A stretch of DNA of 53,196 nucleotides from CAYSRM01 sp964475205 (GCA_964475205.1 CAYYVQ010000013.1:1-53196); one strand, 5' to 3'. Positions 14,090-23,755 are shown, counted from the stretch's first letter. Program-made: numbers and translations. Notes: generated by a model not told the origin, from the sequence alone.

Positions 14090-15748
14090 TTACTTTTTGT
14101 CTTTCATCATTTCCCTGGCATGTTCCACTGCAGCTTTTGTGGTCTTTCCGCTCAACATTCTTGCTATTTCGTTAACACGCTGTTCCTCTTTAATCGGGCT
14201 GACATTTGAATATGTCCGTCCTTCGCGCACCGTCTTGCGGACGGCCAGATGGGTTTCACCGTGCGCGGCAACCTGTGCAAGGTGTGTGATGCAGATTACC
14301 TGGTGGTTGCCGGCAATGCCTGCGAGCTTGCCGCCGATGGCGTTGCCCATTTCGCCGCCGACATTTGTGTCGATCTCGTCAAAGACCAGCACCGGGATCC
14401 TGTCGTGCAGCGCAAGAACAGCTTTTACTGCCAGCATTACCCTGGATATCTCGCCGCTTGAGGCAATTACGCGGAGGGGTCGTTCCGGCTCGCCCACGTT
14501 TGGCGCGAATCCGAACTCAATGTCATCCAGGCCGGAGTGTTTTGGCTCGCTCTGCGAAAGGCCGACTGTGAAAATTCCGTGTTGGAAGCCCAGATCGCGC
14601 AGTTCGGAGGTGACGGCTTCGGCCAGCTTATCGGCTGTCTTGTGCCTGGCTGCGCTCAGTTTTCCGCCTTTCAGCCGAGCCTGTTCCTGTTCTGCGGCCA
14701 GTTCTTTCCGGAGTCTTTCAATTTGTTCATTTCTTGTGGACAGGTCTTCAATTTGTTCTTTTACCTTTGCCAGGTGTTCTTTGATGGACTCTATTGATCT
14801 GCCGTATTTTCTATTGAGTTTCTGTAAGAGCGCCATGCGGTCTTCCAGCCATTGCAGCCGATCATTGTCTGTTTCGATTGACTGGGCGAAACCCGCGACC
14901 GAGTCTGCCAGTTCGCGAAGCTGAATATTGATTGATTCTGCTTCGCCTCTCCATTGCTCTGCCTGTTCGGTGAGACCGGAAAGTTCGGTCAGCGCATTCT
15001 GTGCGGTCACCATGGCCTGGAACGCGGAATTCTCCGATTCCGCCAGGACTTCGTTTATGGTGTTGGCCAGTTCGATGATTCTGTTTGCATTGGCGGCAAC
15101 GCTGTGTTCTTCGTCAAGATTCTCATCTTCTTCAGAAAGATCAGCGTCTTCGATTTCTTTGGCCTGGAATAACAGGAAGTTGATCTGTTCGGCCACCTGT
15201 TCTTCATCACAGTCCAGCTCTGCTATGCGCCCTGACAGTTGCTGCATCCGATTGTATGAATCTTCATATGCCGTCCGGTATTCCCACAGATGGCCGTACG
15301 AATCCAGGAGGTCGATCTGGTTCTCACGGGTCAGCAGCGACTGGTGGTCATGCGGGCCGTGCATATCCACCAGCAGATCGCCGATCCTTTTCAGGGTCTG
15401 TACGGTTACCGGTGAATCATTGAGCAGGTTTCTGCCTGAGCCTTCGCCTGCTACTATGCGCCGGATAACCAGGTTGCCTTCTTCACAGGGGTCAAGACCC
15501 AGGTCTTCCAGAATGCCGTCCACTTCAGAGGAATCCGCCAGGCTGAACACTGCTTCAACACCGCACCTGTTTTCTCCCGAGCGGATCATGCTTTTATCCG
15601 CCCGTTCGCCCAGAACAAGCCCGAGAGCTCCCGCCAGTATTGATTTGCCCGCCCCTGTTTCTCCTGTGATCACGTTGAGCCCTGCAGACAGATCAACCTT
15701 GATATTATCTACAATGGCAAAATTTTTAACTTTTAAAGTTACCAGCAT
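14090..15748 (-). CDS. recN: DNA repair protein RecN
   Basis: A 552-residue SMC-like ATPase that acts in recombinational repair of double-strand breaks. The N-terminal ATPase half has MLVTLKVKNFAIVDN and Walker A GETGAGKSIL (about 31-40), followed by LGERADKSMIRSG. A long central coiled coil runs from about 160 to 360. The C-terminal half has the ABC signature ASSGEISRVMLAVKAVL and Walker B VLVFDEIDTNVGGEMG, then QVICITHLAQVAAHG, all hallmarks of RecN. The length is normal. The start ATG at 15748 is family-consistent, though the Shine-Dalgarno sequence is weak. Its neighbours (OsmC, MFS) are unrelated. Confidence 0.97.
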   Translation of the reverse strand: MLVTLKVKNFAIVDNIKVDLSAGLNVITGETGAGKSILAGALGLVLGERADKSMIRSGENRCGVEAVFSLADSSEVDGILEDLGLDPCEEGNLVIRRIVAGEGSGRNLLNDSPVTVQTLKRIGDLLVDMHGPHDHQSLLTRENQIDLLDSYGHLWEYRTAYEDSYNRMQQLSGRIAELDCDEEQVAEQINFLLFQAKEIEDADLSEEDENLDEEHSVAANANRIIELANTINEVLAESENSAFQAMVTAQNALTELSGLTEQAEQWRGEAESINIQLRELADSVAGFAQSIETDNDRLQWLEDRMALLQKLNRKYGRSIESIKEHLAKVKEQIEDLSTRNEQIERLRKELAAEQEQARLKGGKLSAARHKTADKLAEAVTSELRDLGFQHGIFTVGLSQSEPKHSGLDDIEFGFAPNVGEPERPLRVIASSGEISRVMLAVKAVLALHDRIPVLVFDEIDTNVGGEMGNAIGGKLAGIAGNHQVICITHLAQVAAHGETHLAVRKTVREGRTYSNVSPIKEEQRVNEIARMLSGKTTKAAVEHAREMMKDKK

Positions 15749-15840
15749 GAAGGGATTATAATATTTGCCCGCGGCGAATCCAGCATGAAACTTCTTATTC
15801 AGGTCAAAACGGTGTGTTCTACCTGTAGTAAACCCGGCGC

Positions 15841-17235
15841 GTGAAAGTAATGTTTTTTCGGTTTCAGTTTTATCCGCTTCGGGTTATTGTGCCGCAATTT
15901 ATGAAATTCCATTTTTACAACTTTCCTTTTGCGCCCCGGAGGTTTCCGTTTTTTTATGGCTGGGTTGTGGCCTTAACGGGGACTTTAGGGATCATCGCCA
16001 GTGTTCCCGGTCAGACTCACGGTGTCTCGGCGTTTACAGACCACCTGGTTCAAGCCCTCGGGATAAACCGGAGCAGGCTCAGCATTGCATATATGGCAGG
16101 AACCATTGCAAGCGCTGTTTTGTTGACCAATGGGGGCAAATTGTACGACCGGTTCGGCGCCCGGGTGGTTGCCCCTGCAGCATGTGTCGCTATGGGTGCC
16201 TCGCTTCTATTGCTCAGTCAATGCGACAGGATTGCGGGTTATATAACAAGAACTCTGGGGCTTACCGGGTCGTGGGTTGTGCCGTTTATTGTTGTGACGA
16301 TATTATTTTTCGGCTTGCGTTTCAGCGGGCAGGGGATGATGACCATGGTTTCGCGCAACATGATAATGAAATGGTTTGATGTCTATCGGGGCATGGTTGT
16401 GGGTATAACCGGGTTGCTGGTGATGCCTGCCTTCAATGCGGCGCCCAAGCTGCTGAATATGCTTGTGGCGCAGATGGGGTGGCGCGGAGCATGGATTTGT
16501 CTGGCCGCGGTTATCGGCCTTGGGTTTTCTCTTCTGGCCGCTATCCTGTTCAGGGATAACCCCGAGGTTTGCGGGCTTGTGCCGGACGGACAGGCGCATA
16601 ATCACAGGGACAAAGCTAATGATGGCGGAAAAAATAACCTGAGACAGTATACCCTTGCGGAGGCGAGAAAGACGTATTCATTCTGGGTGTTTGCATTGGG
16701 GCTGGGCCTTTTCGGTTTTCTGGGCACGGGCTTGAGTTTTCATGTTTCTTCAATCTTTGTAACCTCCGGGTTAACGAGGGAAACCGGTTTTTCAATCTTT
16801 ATTCCGAGCGTCCTGATATCCATGTGTTTACGGCCCTTGGCCGGGTGGTTGAGTGATCGTATCGAGTTGAAATGGTTGTTATGCAGCATGTTGGCAGGAA
16901 TCGGGATTTCAGGGCTGGGCTTAAGCATGCTCAGCCCGGGGTTGTCAAAATGGGTAATAGTAGCCGGCAACGGGCTTTCGGGGGCCATTTTCGGTTTGCT
17001 TGTCGGCATTACATGGCCGGTTTTCTTCGGACGGGAGCATATCGGCGCCATCAGCGGGTTTAATATGGCTATAATGGTATTCACAAGTGCGATAGGCCCA
17101 TGGGTGTTCAGTAAGTCCAATTCGATGCTCGGTTCATATGACGCGGCGGCAGCGCTCTGTTTATTATCTGCGGTGGTTTTGCTGATTGCGGCCATGTGGG
17201 CGGATAATCCCCAGGAGAGCGCTGGCAGGGCATGA
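15841..17235 (+). CDS. MFS transporter
   Basis: A 464-residue (GTG start at 15841) or slightly shorter protein; the ATGs at 15850 and 15901 are alternatives, and family homology starts only at FFYGWVVALTG (about residue 40). About 12 membrane helices. Motif A-like GGKLYDRFGARVV follows helix 2, and RPLAGWLSDRIELKW is the equivalent loop in the second half. The opening helix, FYGWVVALTGTLGIIASVPGQTHGVSAFTD, resembles the monocarboxylate and oxalate/formate branches of the MFS. A hydrophilic loop (about 250-275) separates the halves. The substrate is unknown; an organic acid is plausible only by subfamily resemblance. Confidence 0.85.
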   Translation: MKVMFFRFQFYPLRVIVPQFMKFHFYNFPFAPRRFPFFYGWVVALTGTLGIIASVPGQTHGVSAFTDHLVQALGINRSRLSIAYMAGTIASAVLLTNGGKLYDRFGARVVAPAACVAMGASLLLLSQCDRIAGYITRTLGLTGSWVVPFIVVTILFFGLRFSGQGMMTMVSRNMIMKWFDVYRGMVVGITGLLVMPAFNAAPKLLNMLVAQMGWRGAWICLAAVIGLGFSLLAAILFRDNPEVCGLVPDGQAHNHRDKANDGGKNNLRQYTLAEARKTYSFWVFALGLGLFGFLGTGLSFHVSSIFVTSGLTRETGFSIFIPSVLISMCLRPLAGWLSDRIELKWLLCSMLAGIGISGLGLSMLSPGLSKWVIVAGNGLSGAIFGLLVGITWPVFFGREHIGAISGFNMAIMVFTSAIGPWVFSKSNSMLGSYDAAAALCLLSAVVLLIAAMWADNPQESAGRA

Positions 17236-17407
17236 CACTGGCCGACCAAGGCCTATGGGAGGAAGAGATTATTCAATATCCAGCGGGGAATATCCAATGA
17301 TTAAGGGAGAGACGGGCGGGAAAAAGAGGGCTGGAAAAAAGAGTTGATTCGGGGGCGCAGGGCATTTATGATTCGCATTTCTATTATTGGCTGGTGGTTA
17401 TCATAGT

Positions 17408-17484
17408 GGCGGCGTAGCTCAGTTGGTCAGAGCAGAGGAATCATAATCCTCGTGTCCGGGGTTCGAATCCCTGCGCCGCCACCA
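17408..17484 (+). tRNA. tRNA-Met (CAT anticodon)
   Basis: A 77-nt cloverleaf with encoded CCA. The acceptor stem GGCGGCG pairs with CGCCGCC (discriminator A, then CCA at 17482-17484). The D-arm is GCTCAGTTGGTCAGAGC, the anticodon stem GAGGA/TCCTC holds loop ATCATAA with CAT, and the T-arm is GGGGTTCGAATCCC. The first acceptor pair G-C excludes the initiator mismatch, so it is elongator Met or, if lysidine-modified, Ile2. No terminator T-run follows. Confidence 0.95.
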
Positions 17485-17703
17485 GAAAAAAGCCGCGTCA
17501 ACTGCCGAATTCTGGATTGAATATATCGCGCAATTTTCAGTGTTATCCTTGTTACCGGTGGTTAGATTCACTTTGTCTTGTTGTCGTCGTGGAAAAAGGA
17601 TGATAATGAAAAAAGCAAAAATTTTGCCTTTATTATTGATTCTGAAGATGTAAACAAGTAAAGATTCACATTTTCGGGAAATGGATAGAAAGGGAGGAAT
17701 GAA

Positions 17704-19821
17704 GTGAACGAGTTCATATTGTTTGGAGGAATGGGAGCCGCCTTGCTGGCGCTGGTTGTTGCAGGCTGGAAATCGCACTGGATCAAGCGCCAGGATCCCG
17801 GGACAGAACAGATGCAGGAAATCGGCATCGCGGTAAAGGAAGGCGCAATGGCCTTTTTGACTCGCGAATACAAGGTGCTGGCTATTTTTGTGTTAGCTGT
17901 GGCCTGTCTTCTGGCGTTTGGCAACGAAGGCAATATACGTTTTGTAGCAGTGTCATTTGTGGTAGGAGCGCTTTGTTCGGGCGCTGCGGGTTTCTTCGGT
18001 ATGCGTGTTGCAACCAGCGCGAATGTAAGGACCACCCAGCGGGCACGTGAGGGTCTGGCGGAAGCTCTGAAAGTTGCATTTTCCGGAGGCCTTGTGATGG
18101 GCCTGAGTGTTGTTGGGCTGGGTGTGCTCGGGTTGACGGCGCTTATGCTGGTATATACCCGCATGTTTGGAGATTCCATTGAAGTTTTGAAGGGTACTGT
18201 TCTTCCGGTTGTAAACGGTTTTGCTATGGGCGCCTCATCCATAGCTCTTTTTGCGCGTGTAGGCGGTGGCATATACACCAAGGCCGCTGATGTCGGGGCC
18301 GACCTGGTGGGTAAAGTTGAAGCGGGGATACCGGAAGATGATCCCCGCAATCCGGCCACTATAGCAGACAACGTGGGTGATAATGTGGGTGATGTAGCAG
18401 GGATGGGAGCAGATCTTTTTGAATCCTATGTCGGGGCAATAGTAGGTTCGATGGTGCTTGGAGCTTCGGCTGGAAGCATAAACCTCGTTCTTCTGCCTCT
18501 TCTTCTTGCGGGTATTGGAATCCTGGTTTCAATTGGCGGGTCATTTCTGGTAAGGACAAAGGAAGGGGGCAATCCTCAGACGGCCCTGAACATGGGAACA
18601 TTCACTGCCGCGCTGGTAATGGCGGCTGTGACTTATCCGGTGGTTGTAAAATTCGCGCCTTCAGAGTTTACGTTTTCGGGTACTTCCTATAATGCGTTGG
18701 GCATTTTCTTCGCCACCATCGCAGGGCTTGCAGCCGGGGTTGCGATAGGCATGCTCACAGAATATTTCACTGCCGAGAACAAGAAGCCGGCTCGGAAAAT
18801 AGCAGAAGCCTCGAAAACAGGCGCAGCAACGAATATTATTGCCGGTTTGGGCACTGGCATGGCTTCCACCGCGCTGCCTATCCTGTGCATTGCCGCCGCT
18901 ATCCTTCTGTCCTTTCACTTTGCCGGTTTGTACGGCATAGCTATTGCCGCATTCGGAATGCTTGCCACCACAGGCATACAGCTTGCTGTAGACGCCTATG
19001 GACCTGTTGCTGATAACGCAGGCGGCCTGGCCGAAATGGCCGAGCTGGGGCCTGAGGTGAGAAAAAGGACCGATAAGCTTGATGCCGTTGGCAATACAAC
19101 TGCTGCTATAGGCAAGGGTTTTGCTATCGGGTCGGCAGCCCTTACTGCTCTTGCGTTGTTTTCAGCTTTCAGGGAAACGGTTTACAACATAAGAGTACAG
19201 GGAGGCTGGGAAGAAGCTATTGCGATTGTAAACATTGACGTTACCGATCCGGTTGTGATGGCGGGCCTGTTCATAGGCGCCATGCTGCCTTTCCTGTTTT
19301 CTTCCTTTGCCATGAAGGCTGTCGGACGAGCGGCTTTTGCCATGATAGAAGAAGTGCGCCGGCAATTCCGTGACATCAAGGGACTGCTTGAAGGGGAAGC
19401 CAAAGCCGAATATGCCAAGTGCGTGGATATTTCCACCAAGGCTGCAATCAAGGAGATGATTCTGCCCGGTCTTCTGGCGGTTCTGACTCCAGTTCTTGTC
19501 GGGTTTGGTGGAAGCTATGTCTGGGGCGCAAAAGCGGGTGTAGAGATGCTTGGCGGTGTGCTTGCCGGAGTTACGGTTTCCGGTGTAATGATGGCGCTCT
19601 TTATGTCTAATGCCGGGGGGGCATGGGACAATGCCAAGAAATACATTGAAGGCGGCGCTTTCGGCGGGAAGGGCTCTGACGCTCACTCTGCTGCAGTCAT
19701 AGGCGATACGGTAGGCGATCCATTCAAGGATACTGCCGGGCCTTCGCTCAATATTCTGATAAAGTTGATGAGTGTTGTTTCGTTGGTGATTGCGCCAATG
19801 CTGGCAAAACTGTCAGCTTGA
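17704..19821 (+). CDS. hppA: K+-dependent, probably Na+-translocating membrane pyrophosphatase
   Basis: A 705-residue integral-membrane pyrophosphatase of about 16 helices that couples PPi hydrolysis to ion pumping. Active-site signatures are DVGADLVGKVEAG, DDPRNPATIADNVGDNVGD, MGADLFESYVGA, and near the C-terminus GGAWDNAKKYIEGG and GDTVGDPFKDTAGPSLN. The segment GNTTAAIGKG has Ala at the position that is Lys in K+-independent enzymes, so K+ dependence is expected. The Glu in ADLFESYVG sits where Na+-pumping members have it, so Na+ (or Na+/H+) transport is likelier than pure H+ pumping. The start is the GTG at 17704 with GGGAGGAA upstream. It implies use of biosynthetic PPi to energise the membrane, common in anaerobes. 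Monocistronic, downstream of the tRNA. Confidence 0.97.
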   Translation: MNEFILFGGMGAALLALVVAGWKSHWIKRQDPGTEQMQEIGIAVKEGAMAFLTREYKVLAIFVLAVACLLAFGNEGNIRFVAVSFVVGALCSGAAGFFGMRVATSANVRTTQRAREGLAEALKVAFSGGLVMGLSVVGLGVLGLTALMLVYTRMFGDSIEVLKGTVLPVVNGFAMGASSIALFARVGGGIYTKAADVGADLVGKVEAGIPEDDPRNPATIADNVGDNVGDVAGMGADLFESYVGAIVGSMVLGASAGSINLVLLPLLLAGIGILVSIGGSFLVRTKEGGNPQTALNMGTFTAALVMAAVTYPVVVKFAPSEFTFSGTSYNALGIFFATIAGLAAGVAIGMLTEYFTAENKKPARKIAEASKTGAATNIIAGLGTGMASTALPILCIAAAILLSFHFAGLYGIAIAAFGMLATTGIQLAVDAYGPVADNAGGLAEMAELGPEVRKRTDKLDAVGNTTAAIGKGFAIGSAALTALALFSAFRETVYNIRVQGGWEEAIAIVNIDVTDPVVMAGLFIGAMLPFLFSSFAMKAVGRAAFAMIEEVRRQFRDIKGLLEGEAKAEYAKCVDISTKAAIKEMILPGLLAVLTPVLVGFGGSYVWGAKAGVEMLGGVLAGVTVSGVMMALFMSNAGGAWDNAKKYIEGGAFGGKGSDAHSAAVIGDTVGDPFKDTAGPSLNILIKLMSVVSLVIAPMLAKLSA

Positions 19822-19846
19822 CCTGCATTGCACGGGGGAATCCGGC

Positions 19847-20641
19847 ATGAAAGTGCTTTTTCTTGGCACCGGCACATCGGTCGGGGTTCCCATGATAGGT
19901 TGCAGGTGCGCGGTTTGCAGTTCCGGAGATCCGAGGAACCGCCGGTTGAGGTCGAGCGTCTATATTGAATCTGGCCGCACACGCATTGTCGTGGATACCC
20001 CGCCGGATTTCCGGGAGCAGATGTTAAAGTGCAGGCCGCCCAGGCTTGACGCGGTTTTCTTCACGCATTCTCATGCCGACCATATTCTGGGATTTGACGA
20101 CATCCGGCGTTTTAACACGATGCAGGGTGAAGTTATCCCGGTCTACGGGCATAGAGAAACATTAATGGATGTGCGCAGGATTTTTGATTACGTGGGGAAA
20201 GAAGCGCCGCAGGGGGTGTATCGTCCGATGGCCGAATTTATCGAGATTGGCGAAGGCGAAAATAAAATCGGCGATCTGGGTGTTACACCTTTCCTGGTTG
20301 AACACGGCCAGAAGCCGACGCTGGGTTTCATTTTCCGGGAAGGAAACTACAAGGTGGGGTATGCGCCTGACTGTTGTGGTATAAGCGAGGGGGAGCTGGC
20401 AAAACTTGCCGGCCTTAATGTGATGATCATCGATGGGTTGCGGCATCGCCCGCACCGGACGCATTTTACGGTGCGCGAGAGTATTGATCTGTTGCGTCGC
20501 ATCGGAGCAGAGGAGTCTTACCTGACGCATATTTCCCACGAGCTGGATCACAGTTCTACGCAGAAGGGCTTGCCCGAAGGCATATCGCTTGCGTATGACG
20601 GGCTGTGCGCGGGATCTGCCGGGAAAGCGGAAACAGGGTAG
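19847..20641 (+). CDS. Metallo-beta-lactamase-fold hydrolase (PhnP-like)
   Basis: A 264-residue metal-dependent hydrolase, started at the ATG at 19847, where family homology begins (MKVLFLGTGTSVGVP); the longer frame overlaps hppA. Zn/Mn ligands are THSHADH (HxHxDH), then LVEHGQKP, a D in YAPDCCG, and THISHEL near the end. A Cys-rich segment GCRCAVCSSGD after the first strand is the extra metal-binding insert typical of PhnP-like and related phosphodiesterases. These enzymes cleave cyclic phosphates or phosphodiesters; some annotated members act on other substrates, so the activity is not certain. It lies 25 nt after hppA. Confidence 0.88.
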   Translation: MKVLFLGTGTSVGVPMIGCRCAVCSSGDPRNRRLRSSVYIESGRTRIVVDTPPDFREQMLKCRPPRLDAVFFTHSHADHILGFDDIRRFNTMQGEVIPVYGHRETLMDVRRIFDYVGKEAPQGVYRPMAEFIEIGEGENKIGDLGVTPFLVEHGQKPTLGFIFREGNYKVGYAPDCCGISEGELAKLAGLNVMIIDGLRHRPHRTHFTVRESIDLLRRIGAEESYLTHISHELDHSSTQKGLPEGISLAYDGLCAGSAGKAETG

Positions 20642-20710
20642 AATAGAAAGGCAGGAGGGGCGGCAAGATTTGTCTTTTTGTTTTGCGCGGGGAAAGCTAC
20701 GGTATTCGAC

Positions 20711-21742
20711 ATGTACTGGTTATATTTTGCTATATTATCTGTAATAGTTGTGCTTGTCGGCAGCCGATTGTCGCTTATGGCGGATTCTCTGGCAAACCGC
20801 TTCAAGCTGAGCCGCACATGGGTCGGCCTGCTTATGCTCAGCGTCATTACTTCGCTGCCGGAGGCTTCCACTACTATTGGCGCGCTGGTTAAAGCCAAAT
20901 CACCGGACCTTGCGTTGGGCAATACTTTCGGAAGCAATGTTTTCAACCTTACCATTATCGGTTTCTGTGATTTCATGTTCAGAAGGGGCGGAATTCTGAG
21001 GCGCACAGATATGCGAAACGGGGTTGCTGCAGCCTGTACTCTTCCGGTAATAGGGCTAATGTTACTGAGCCTGCTTTATCCCTGGCCAATGAGCTTTGGT
21101 CCGCTGAATTTCGGCGTTGGTTCTGTTGTTGTTTTTGTTGTTGCCCTGGCGTTGTTTTCCTATCTACAGCGTTTCGAGGCCTCACAGCTCCTTGAACGCG
21201 AGGGCGGAGCCTTGCCCGGGACCGCGGATCCTTCGGCGGAAAAGGGCACGGGGCTGCTGATTATGAAGTTTGTTTTCGCTTCGGTTATCGTTGTGGCAAG
21301 CGGAATCCTGCTTGCCGTGACAGGGAAACAACTGGCTGATGTTTACGGCCTGGATCGGAGTTTTGTAGGAACCCTGCTGCTGGCGCTTGCGACGTCGTTG
21401 CCGGAAGGCGTTGTTGGGTATACGGCGGTGAAGATGGGGTCCTACGATCTCGTGTTCGGCACGATAATGGGCTCCAACATTTTTAATATTCTACTTATTT
21501 CCTTTGCAGATTTCATGTATACGCCTGAAGCCCTGGGCGTGGGAAACAACCTCGGGTGGGAGCATATATTCACCGGGATTATGTCGCTCCTGTCCACAGC
21601 ACTGGTATTGATAGTTCTGCTGTCGAAATCATCACGTCCGAGTCGCCGCAGGGTTGCGCCTGAATCCTGGATCCTGGTGGGTCTGTATCTTGCGTGTATA
21701 GCCGGGCTTTACTTCGGGTGGTTTTCGAGACCCGGGCTGTGA
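20711..21742 (+). CDS. CaCA-family sodium/calcium antiporter
   Basis: A 343-residue protein with about ten membrane helices, started at the ATG at 20711 (MYWLYFAI). It has the two inverted alpha-repeats of the Ca2+:cation antiporter superfamily: SVITSLPEASTT...ALGNTFGSNVFNL in the first half and ATSLPEGVVGY...VFGTIMGSNIFNI in the second, each with the conserved (T/S)SxPE and GSNxFN acidic and amide ion ligands. A hydrophilic linker (about 160-205) joins the halves. It exports Ca2+ or another divalent ion in exchange for Na+ or H+; which one is not clear from sequence. It lies 69 nt downstream of the hydrolase gene, same strand. Confidence 0.9.
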   Translation: MYWLYFAILSVIVVLVGSRLSLMADSLANRFKLSRTWVGLLMLSVITSLPEASTTIGALVKAKSPDLALGNTFGSNVFNLTIIGFCDFMFRRGGILRRTDMRNGVAAACTLPVIGLMLLSLLYPWPMSFGPLNFGVGSVVVFVVALALFSYLQRFEASQLLEREGGALPGTADPSAEKGTGLLIMKFVFASVIVVASGILLAVTGKQLADVYGLDRSFVGTLLLALATSLPEGVVGYTAVKMGSYDLVFGTIMGSNIFNILLISFADFMYTPEALGVGNNLGWEHIFTGIMSLLSTALVLIVLLSKSSRPSRRRVAPESWILVGLYLACIAGLYFGWFSRPGL

Positions 21743-21825
21743 TGTCAATTTGCACGGGCCTGCGAGGCAGGGAAGAGCGGCGCACTCGGGCTGGGGAATA
21801 AAGAGGAGCGGAGGAAAGATTTTTG

Positions 21826-22704
21826 ATGTCCGTGACAACCTGGGATATGTTATTTAATGTTTTGCTTTTGATCTTCTGGATCCGGTTATGGCCCATTAGC
21901 AGCCGTGAATTTTATTTCAATCCTTACCTTGCCAGGCTGTCGAGCCTGACGGACAAAGTGTTCAGGTTTATCGAGCCGGTTTTTTTGCAGGCTCCAGCCC
22001 GGATAGTAGCCCTGGGCTCGCTTGTTTTCCTGATTGTTTTCCGGTGTTTTCTGGTTAAAGGCGGCGGCTGGACTCTGGGCATGGGGGTGTTCTGGATAAC
22101 CCTCCGGGATCCCGGTTTTTTCGGTCTGGTTGCGTTCAGCTTTTTGTCTTTTGCCATGTTCATGCTGAACTTGTGGACTTTTGCGGTGGTATACCTGACG
22201 TTTAACGACAATTCGGCGCCGCATGCCAGGGGCGCGATTCGGGTAATAACCTATCCTTTTTCCGCCATAAAAGCCGAGCACCGTCCGGTTGTGCTTCTGG
22301 TTGCCGGAATGGCGATTGTGTTTGCGCTGGATATGCTGACCAATGATTTCAGGGGTATTGCCGGGGGCGAACGGGTGATCATCGGCGATCTGTCAACGGG
22401 AGGGCCGGTGCAGTATGCGTTGCGACTGGCCTTGATAAGTGTTTCCGGAATCCTGGAAATAGTTGTTATAGTCAGGACTTTGATGTTTGTTTTGATTATT
22501 GGTTCAATCATATCGATGGTGGCCGGTTCGCCGAATGTTGCCTATGTGTGTCATGAATGGGTGGAACTGTTCCTGGGATTTTTCCGCAACTATCCATTGC
22601 GGTTAGGCATGATGGACTTAACGCCTATCATTTTTTTCATTGCGCTGGACATAGCCGGGGGGATTTTAAACGGGATTGTGTTAAGGTTGTTTATGGCTAC
22701 TTGA
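21826..22704 (+). CDS. YggT-like membrane protein
   Basis: A 292-residue integral-membrane protein with about six to seven helices, started at the ATG at 21826 with GAGGAAAG upstream. Two YggT-like halves are visible: FNVLLLIFWIRLWP with FIEPVFLQAPARIVAL, and later VIVRTLMFVLIIGSIIS...FLGFFRNYPLRLGMMDLTPIIFFIALDIAGGIL. The block 'MMDLTPIIFF' corresponds to the family's (x)DLSPI(V/I)xxF. The YggT family is poorly characterised, with links to osmotic stress and cell division neighbourhoods. Here it is an extended two-repeat version between a cation antiporter and convergent tatD. Confidence 0.75.
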   Translation: MSVTTWDMLFNVLLLIFWIRLWPISSREFYFNPYLARLSSLTDKVFRFIEPVFLQAPARIVALGSLVFLIVFRCFLVKGGGWTLGMGVFWITLRDPGFFGLVAFSFLSFAMFMLNLWTFAVVYLTFNDNSAPHARGAIRVITYPFSAIKAEHRPVVLLVAGMAIVFALDMLTNDFRGIAGGERVIIGDLSTGGPVQYALRLALISVSGILEIVVIVRTLMFVLIIGSIISMVAGSPNVAYVCHEWVELFLGFFRNYPLRLGMMDLTPIIFFIALDIAGGILNGIVLRLFMAT

Positions 22705-22815
22705 GCGCTGGTGAAATTTCTTGCCGCGAAACCTGGCGTCTCTGCGAATCGTGTTTCTATCCTCTCGGGGGCAAGCGGGAGGAACAAACGGGCGCTTATC
22801 AGCGGCAGTGATGTT

Positions 22816-23649
22816 TCAAGCGTGAAGGCGGTTCTTTCCGGAAGCGGCGAATTGAAAAAGTGATTTTGCGTTTTCGGTGGTCAGCCGGGCTATGGATTCG
22901 AAATCCGTTCCTCTTTCTTCGGCAACACGGCGCGCAACGTATTCAACATTGGCAGGTTCATTGGGTTTGCCTCTGAGCGGTTCTGGAGCCAGGTATGGGC
23001 TGTCGGTTTCGATGAGGAGTCTGTTGTCGGGTGTCTCCATGAGGGCTGCCCTGACATTTTCCGCTTTTTTAAATGTTACTATGCCGCTGAAGCTGATGTA
23101 ATATCCCAGTTCGATAAGTTTGCGGGCGAATTCCGGGGAGCCGGTAAAACAATGCAGGACTCCGGTCAGCGGGTTCACCGAGGCGGTGTCGTTGACATGT
23201 TTTTCAAGTTCGCGCAGGGTTTCATCTTCGGCATTGCGGCTGTGTATAATGGCCGGGAGTGAGAATTCTCCGGCCAGTTTGAGCTGTGCGCGAAATATCT
23301 GAAGCTGGGTGTCGCGGGTGTTGCTGCTATAGTGAAAATCCAGCCCGATTTCCCCGATCGCGCAAGGTCTGGTATTTTGCCCCCGGGGGAAAAAGAGCTT
23401 ATTGCGCAGGTCGGCGAGCAGGGCCTGGATGCTGGTTCCCCCGGTTTTATCTGCAATTTGTCTGTCAAGGCCTATTGCCGGTGAAATCAGGCCGGGCCGG
23501 GTTGCTGCGGTTTCAAGGGCGAAGTCGTTGGCCGCCGGGTTGCCGCCTACAGCTATAATGCGTGTGACATTGTGGTCTGCGGCCCTGGCAATAACGTTGC
23601 TGATTTTGTCATTGAGTCCGTCAAAATGAGTGTGAGTATCTGTAAGCAT
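22816..23649 (-). CDS. tatD: TatD-family metal-dependent DNase
   Basis: A 277-residue TIM-barrel hydrolase. The start at the ATG at 23649 puts the first metal motif at the N-terminus (MLTDTHTHFDG, HxH). Other signatures are AIGEIGLDFHYS (Glu ligand), LHCFTGS, and IETDSPYLAPEPLRGKPNEPANV with the catalytic Asp. The family acts as a 3'-5' exonuclease or deoxyribonuclease. The frame runs further upstream to 23757 but would overlap trpE, so the shorter start is chosen. It is divergent from trpE with 106 nt between starts. Confidence 0.93.
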   Translation of the reverse strand: MLTDTHTHFDGLNDKISNVIARAADHNVTRIIAVGGNPAANDFALETAATRPGLISPAIGLDRQIADKTGGTSIQALLADLRNKLFFPRGQNTRPCAIGEIGLDFHYSSNTRDTQLQIFRAQLKLAGEFSLPAIIHSRNAEDETLRELEKHVNDTASVNPLTGVLHCFTGSPEFARKLIELGYYISFSGIVTFKKAENVRAALMETPDNRLLIETDSPYLAPEPLRGKPNEPANVEYVARRVAEERGTDFESIARLTTENAKSLFQFAASGKNRLHA

Positions 23650-23719
23650 GGAGATCAGTTTAGCCCGGACGGGGGTCAACGGCAAGGGCGGTTTTTGCGG
23701 GTTAAATTCAGGTAATGGC

Positions 23720-23748
23720 TTGACGTCGGGGTCCATGCAGACTATAGG
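23720..23748 (+). promoter_or_regulatory. Candidate sigma-70 promoter of trpE, close to start codon
   Basis: TTGACG (23720-23725) and TATAGG (23743-23748) are spaced by 17 nt, a good -35/-10 pair. The trpE ATG is at 23756, about 7 nt past the -10, so if used, transcription would begin almost on the start codon and the mRNA would be leaderless. An AGGTG (23747-23751) could act as a Shine-Dalgarno sequence if another promoter upstream is used. Sequence only; function is not shown. Confidence 0.4.
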
Positions 23749-23755
23749 TGCATAC

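Noticed and set aside
23648..23755. Longer trpE start overlapping the tatD start
   Set aside because: Those 36 residues have no family homology, and the ATG at 23756 fits TrpE length.
23650..23755. trp leader peptide or attenuator
   Set aside because: No short ORF with tandem Trp codons and no terminator hairpin in the 106 nt between tatD and trpE.
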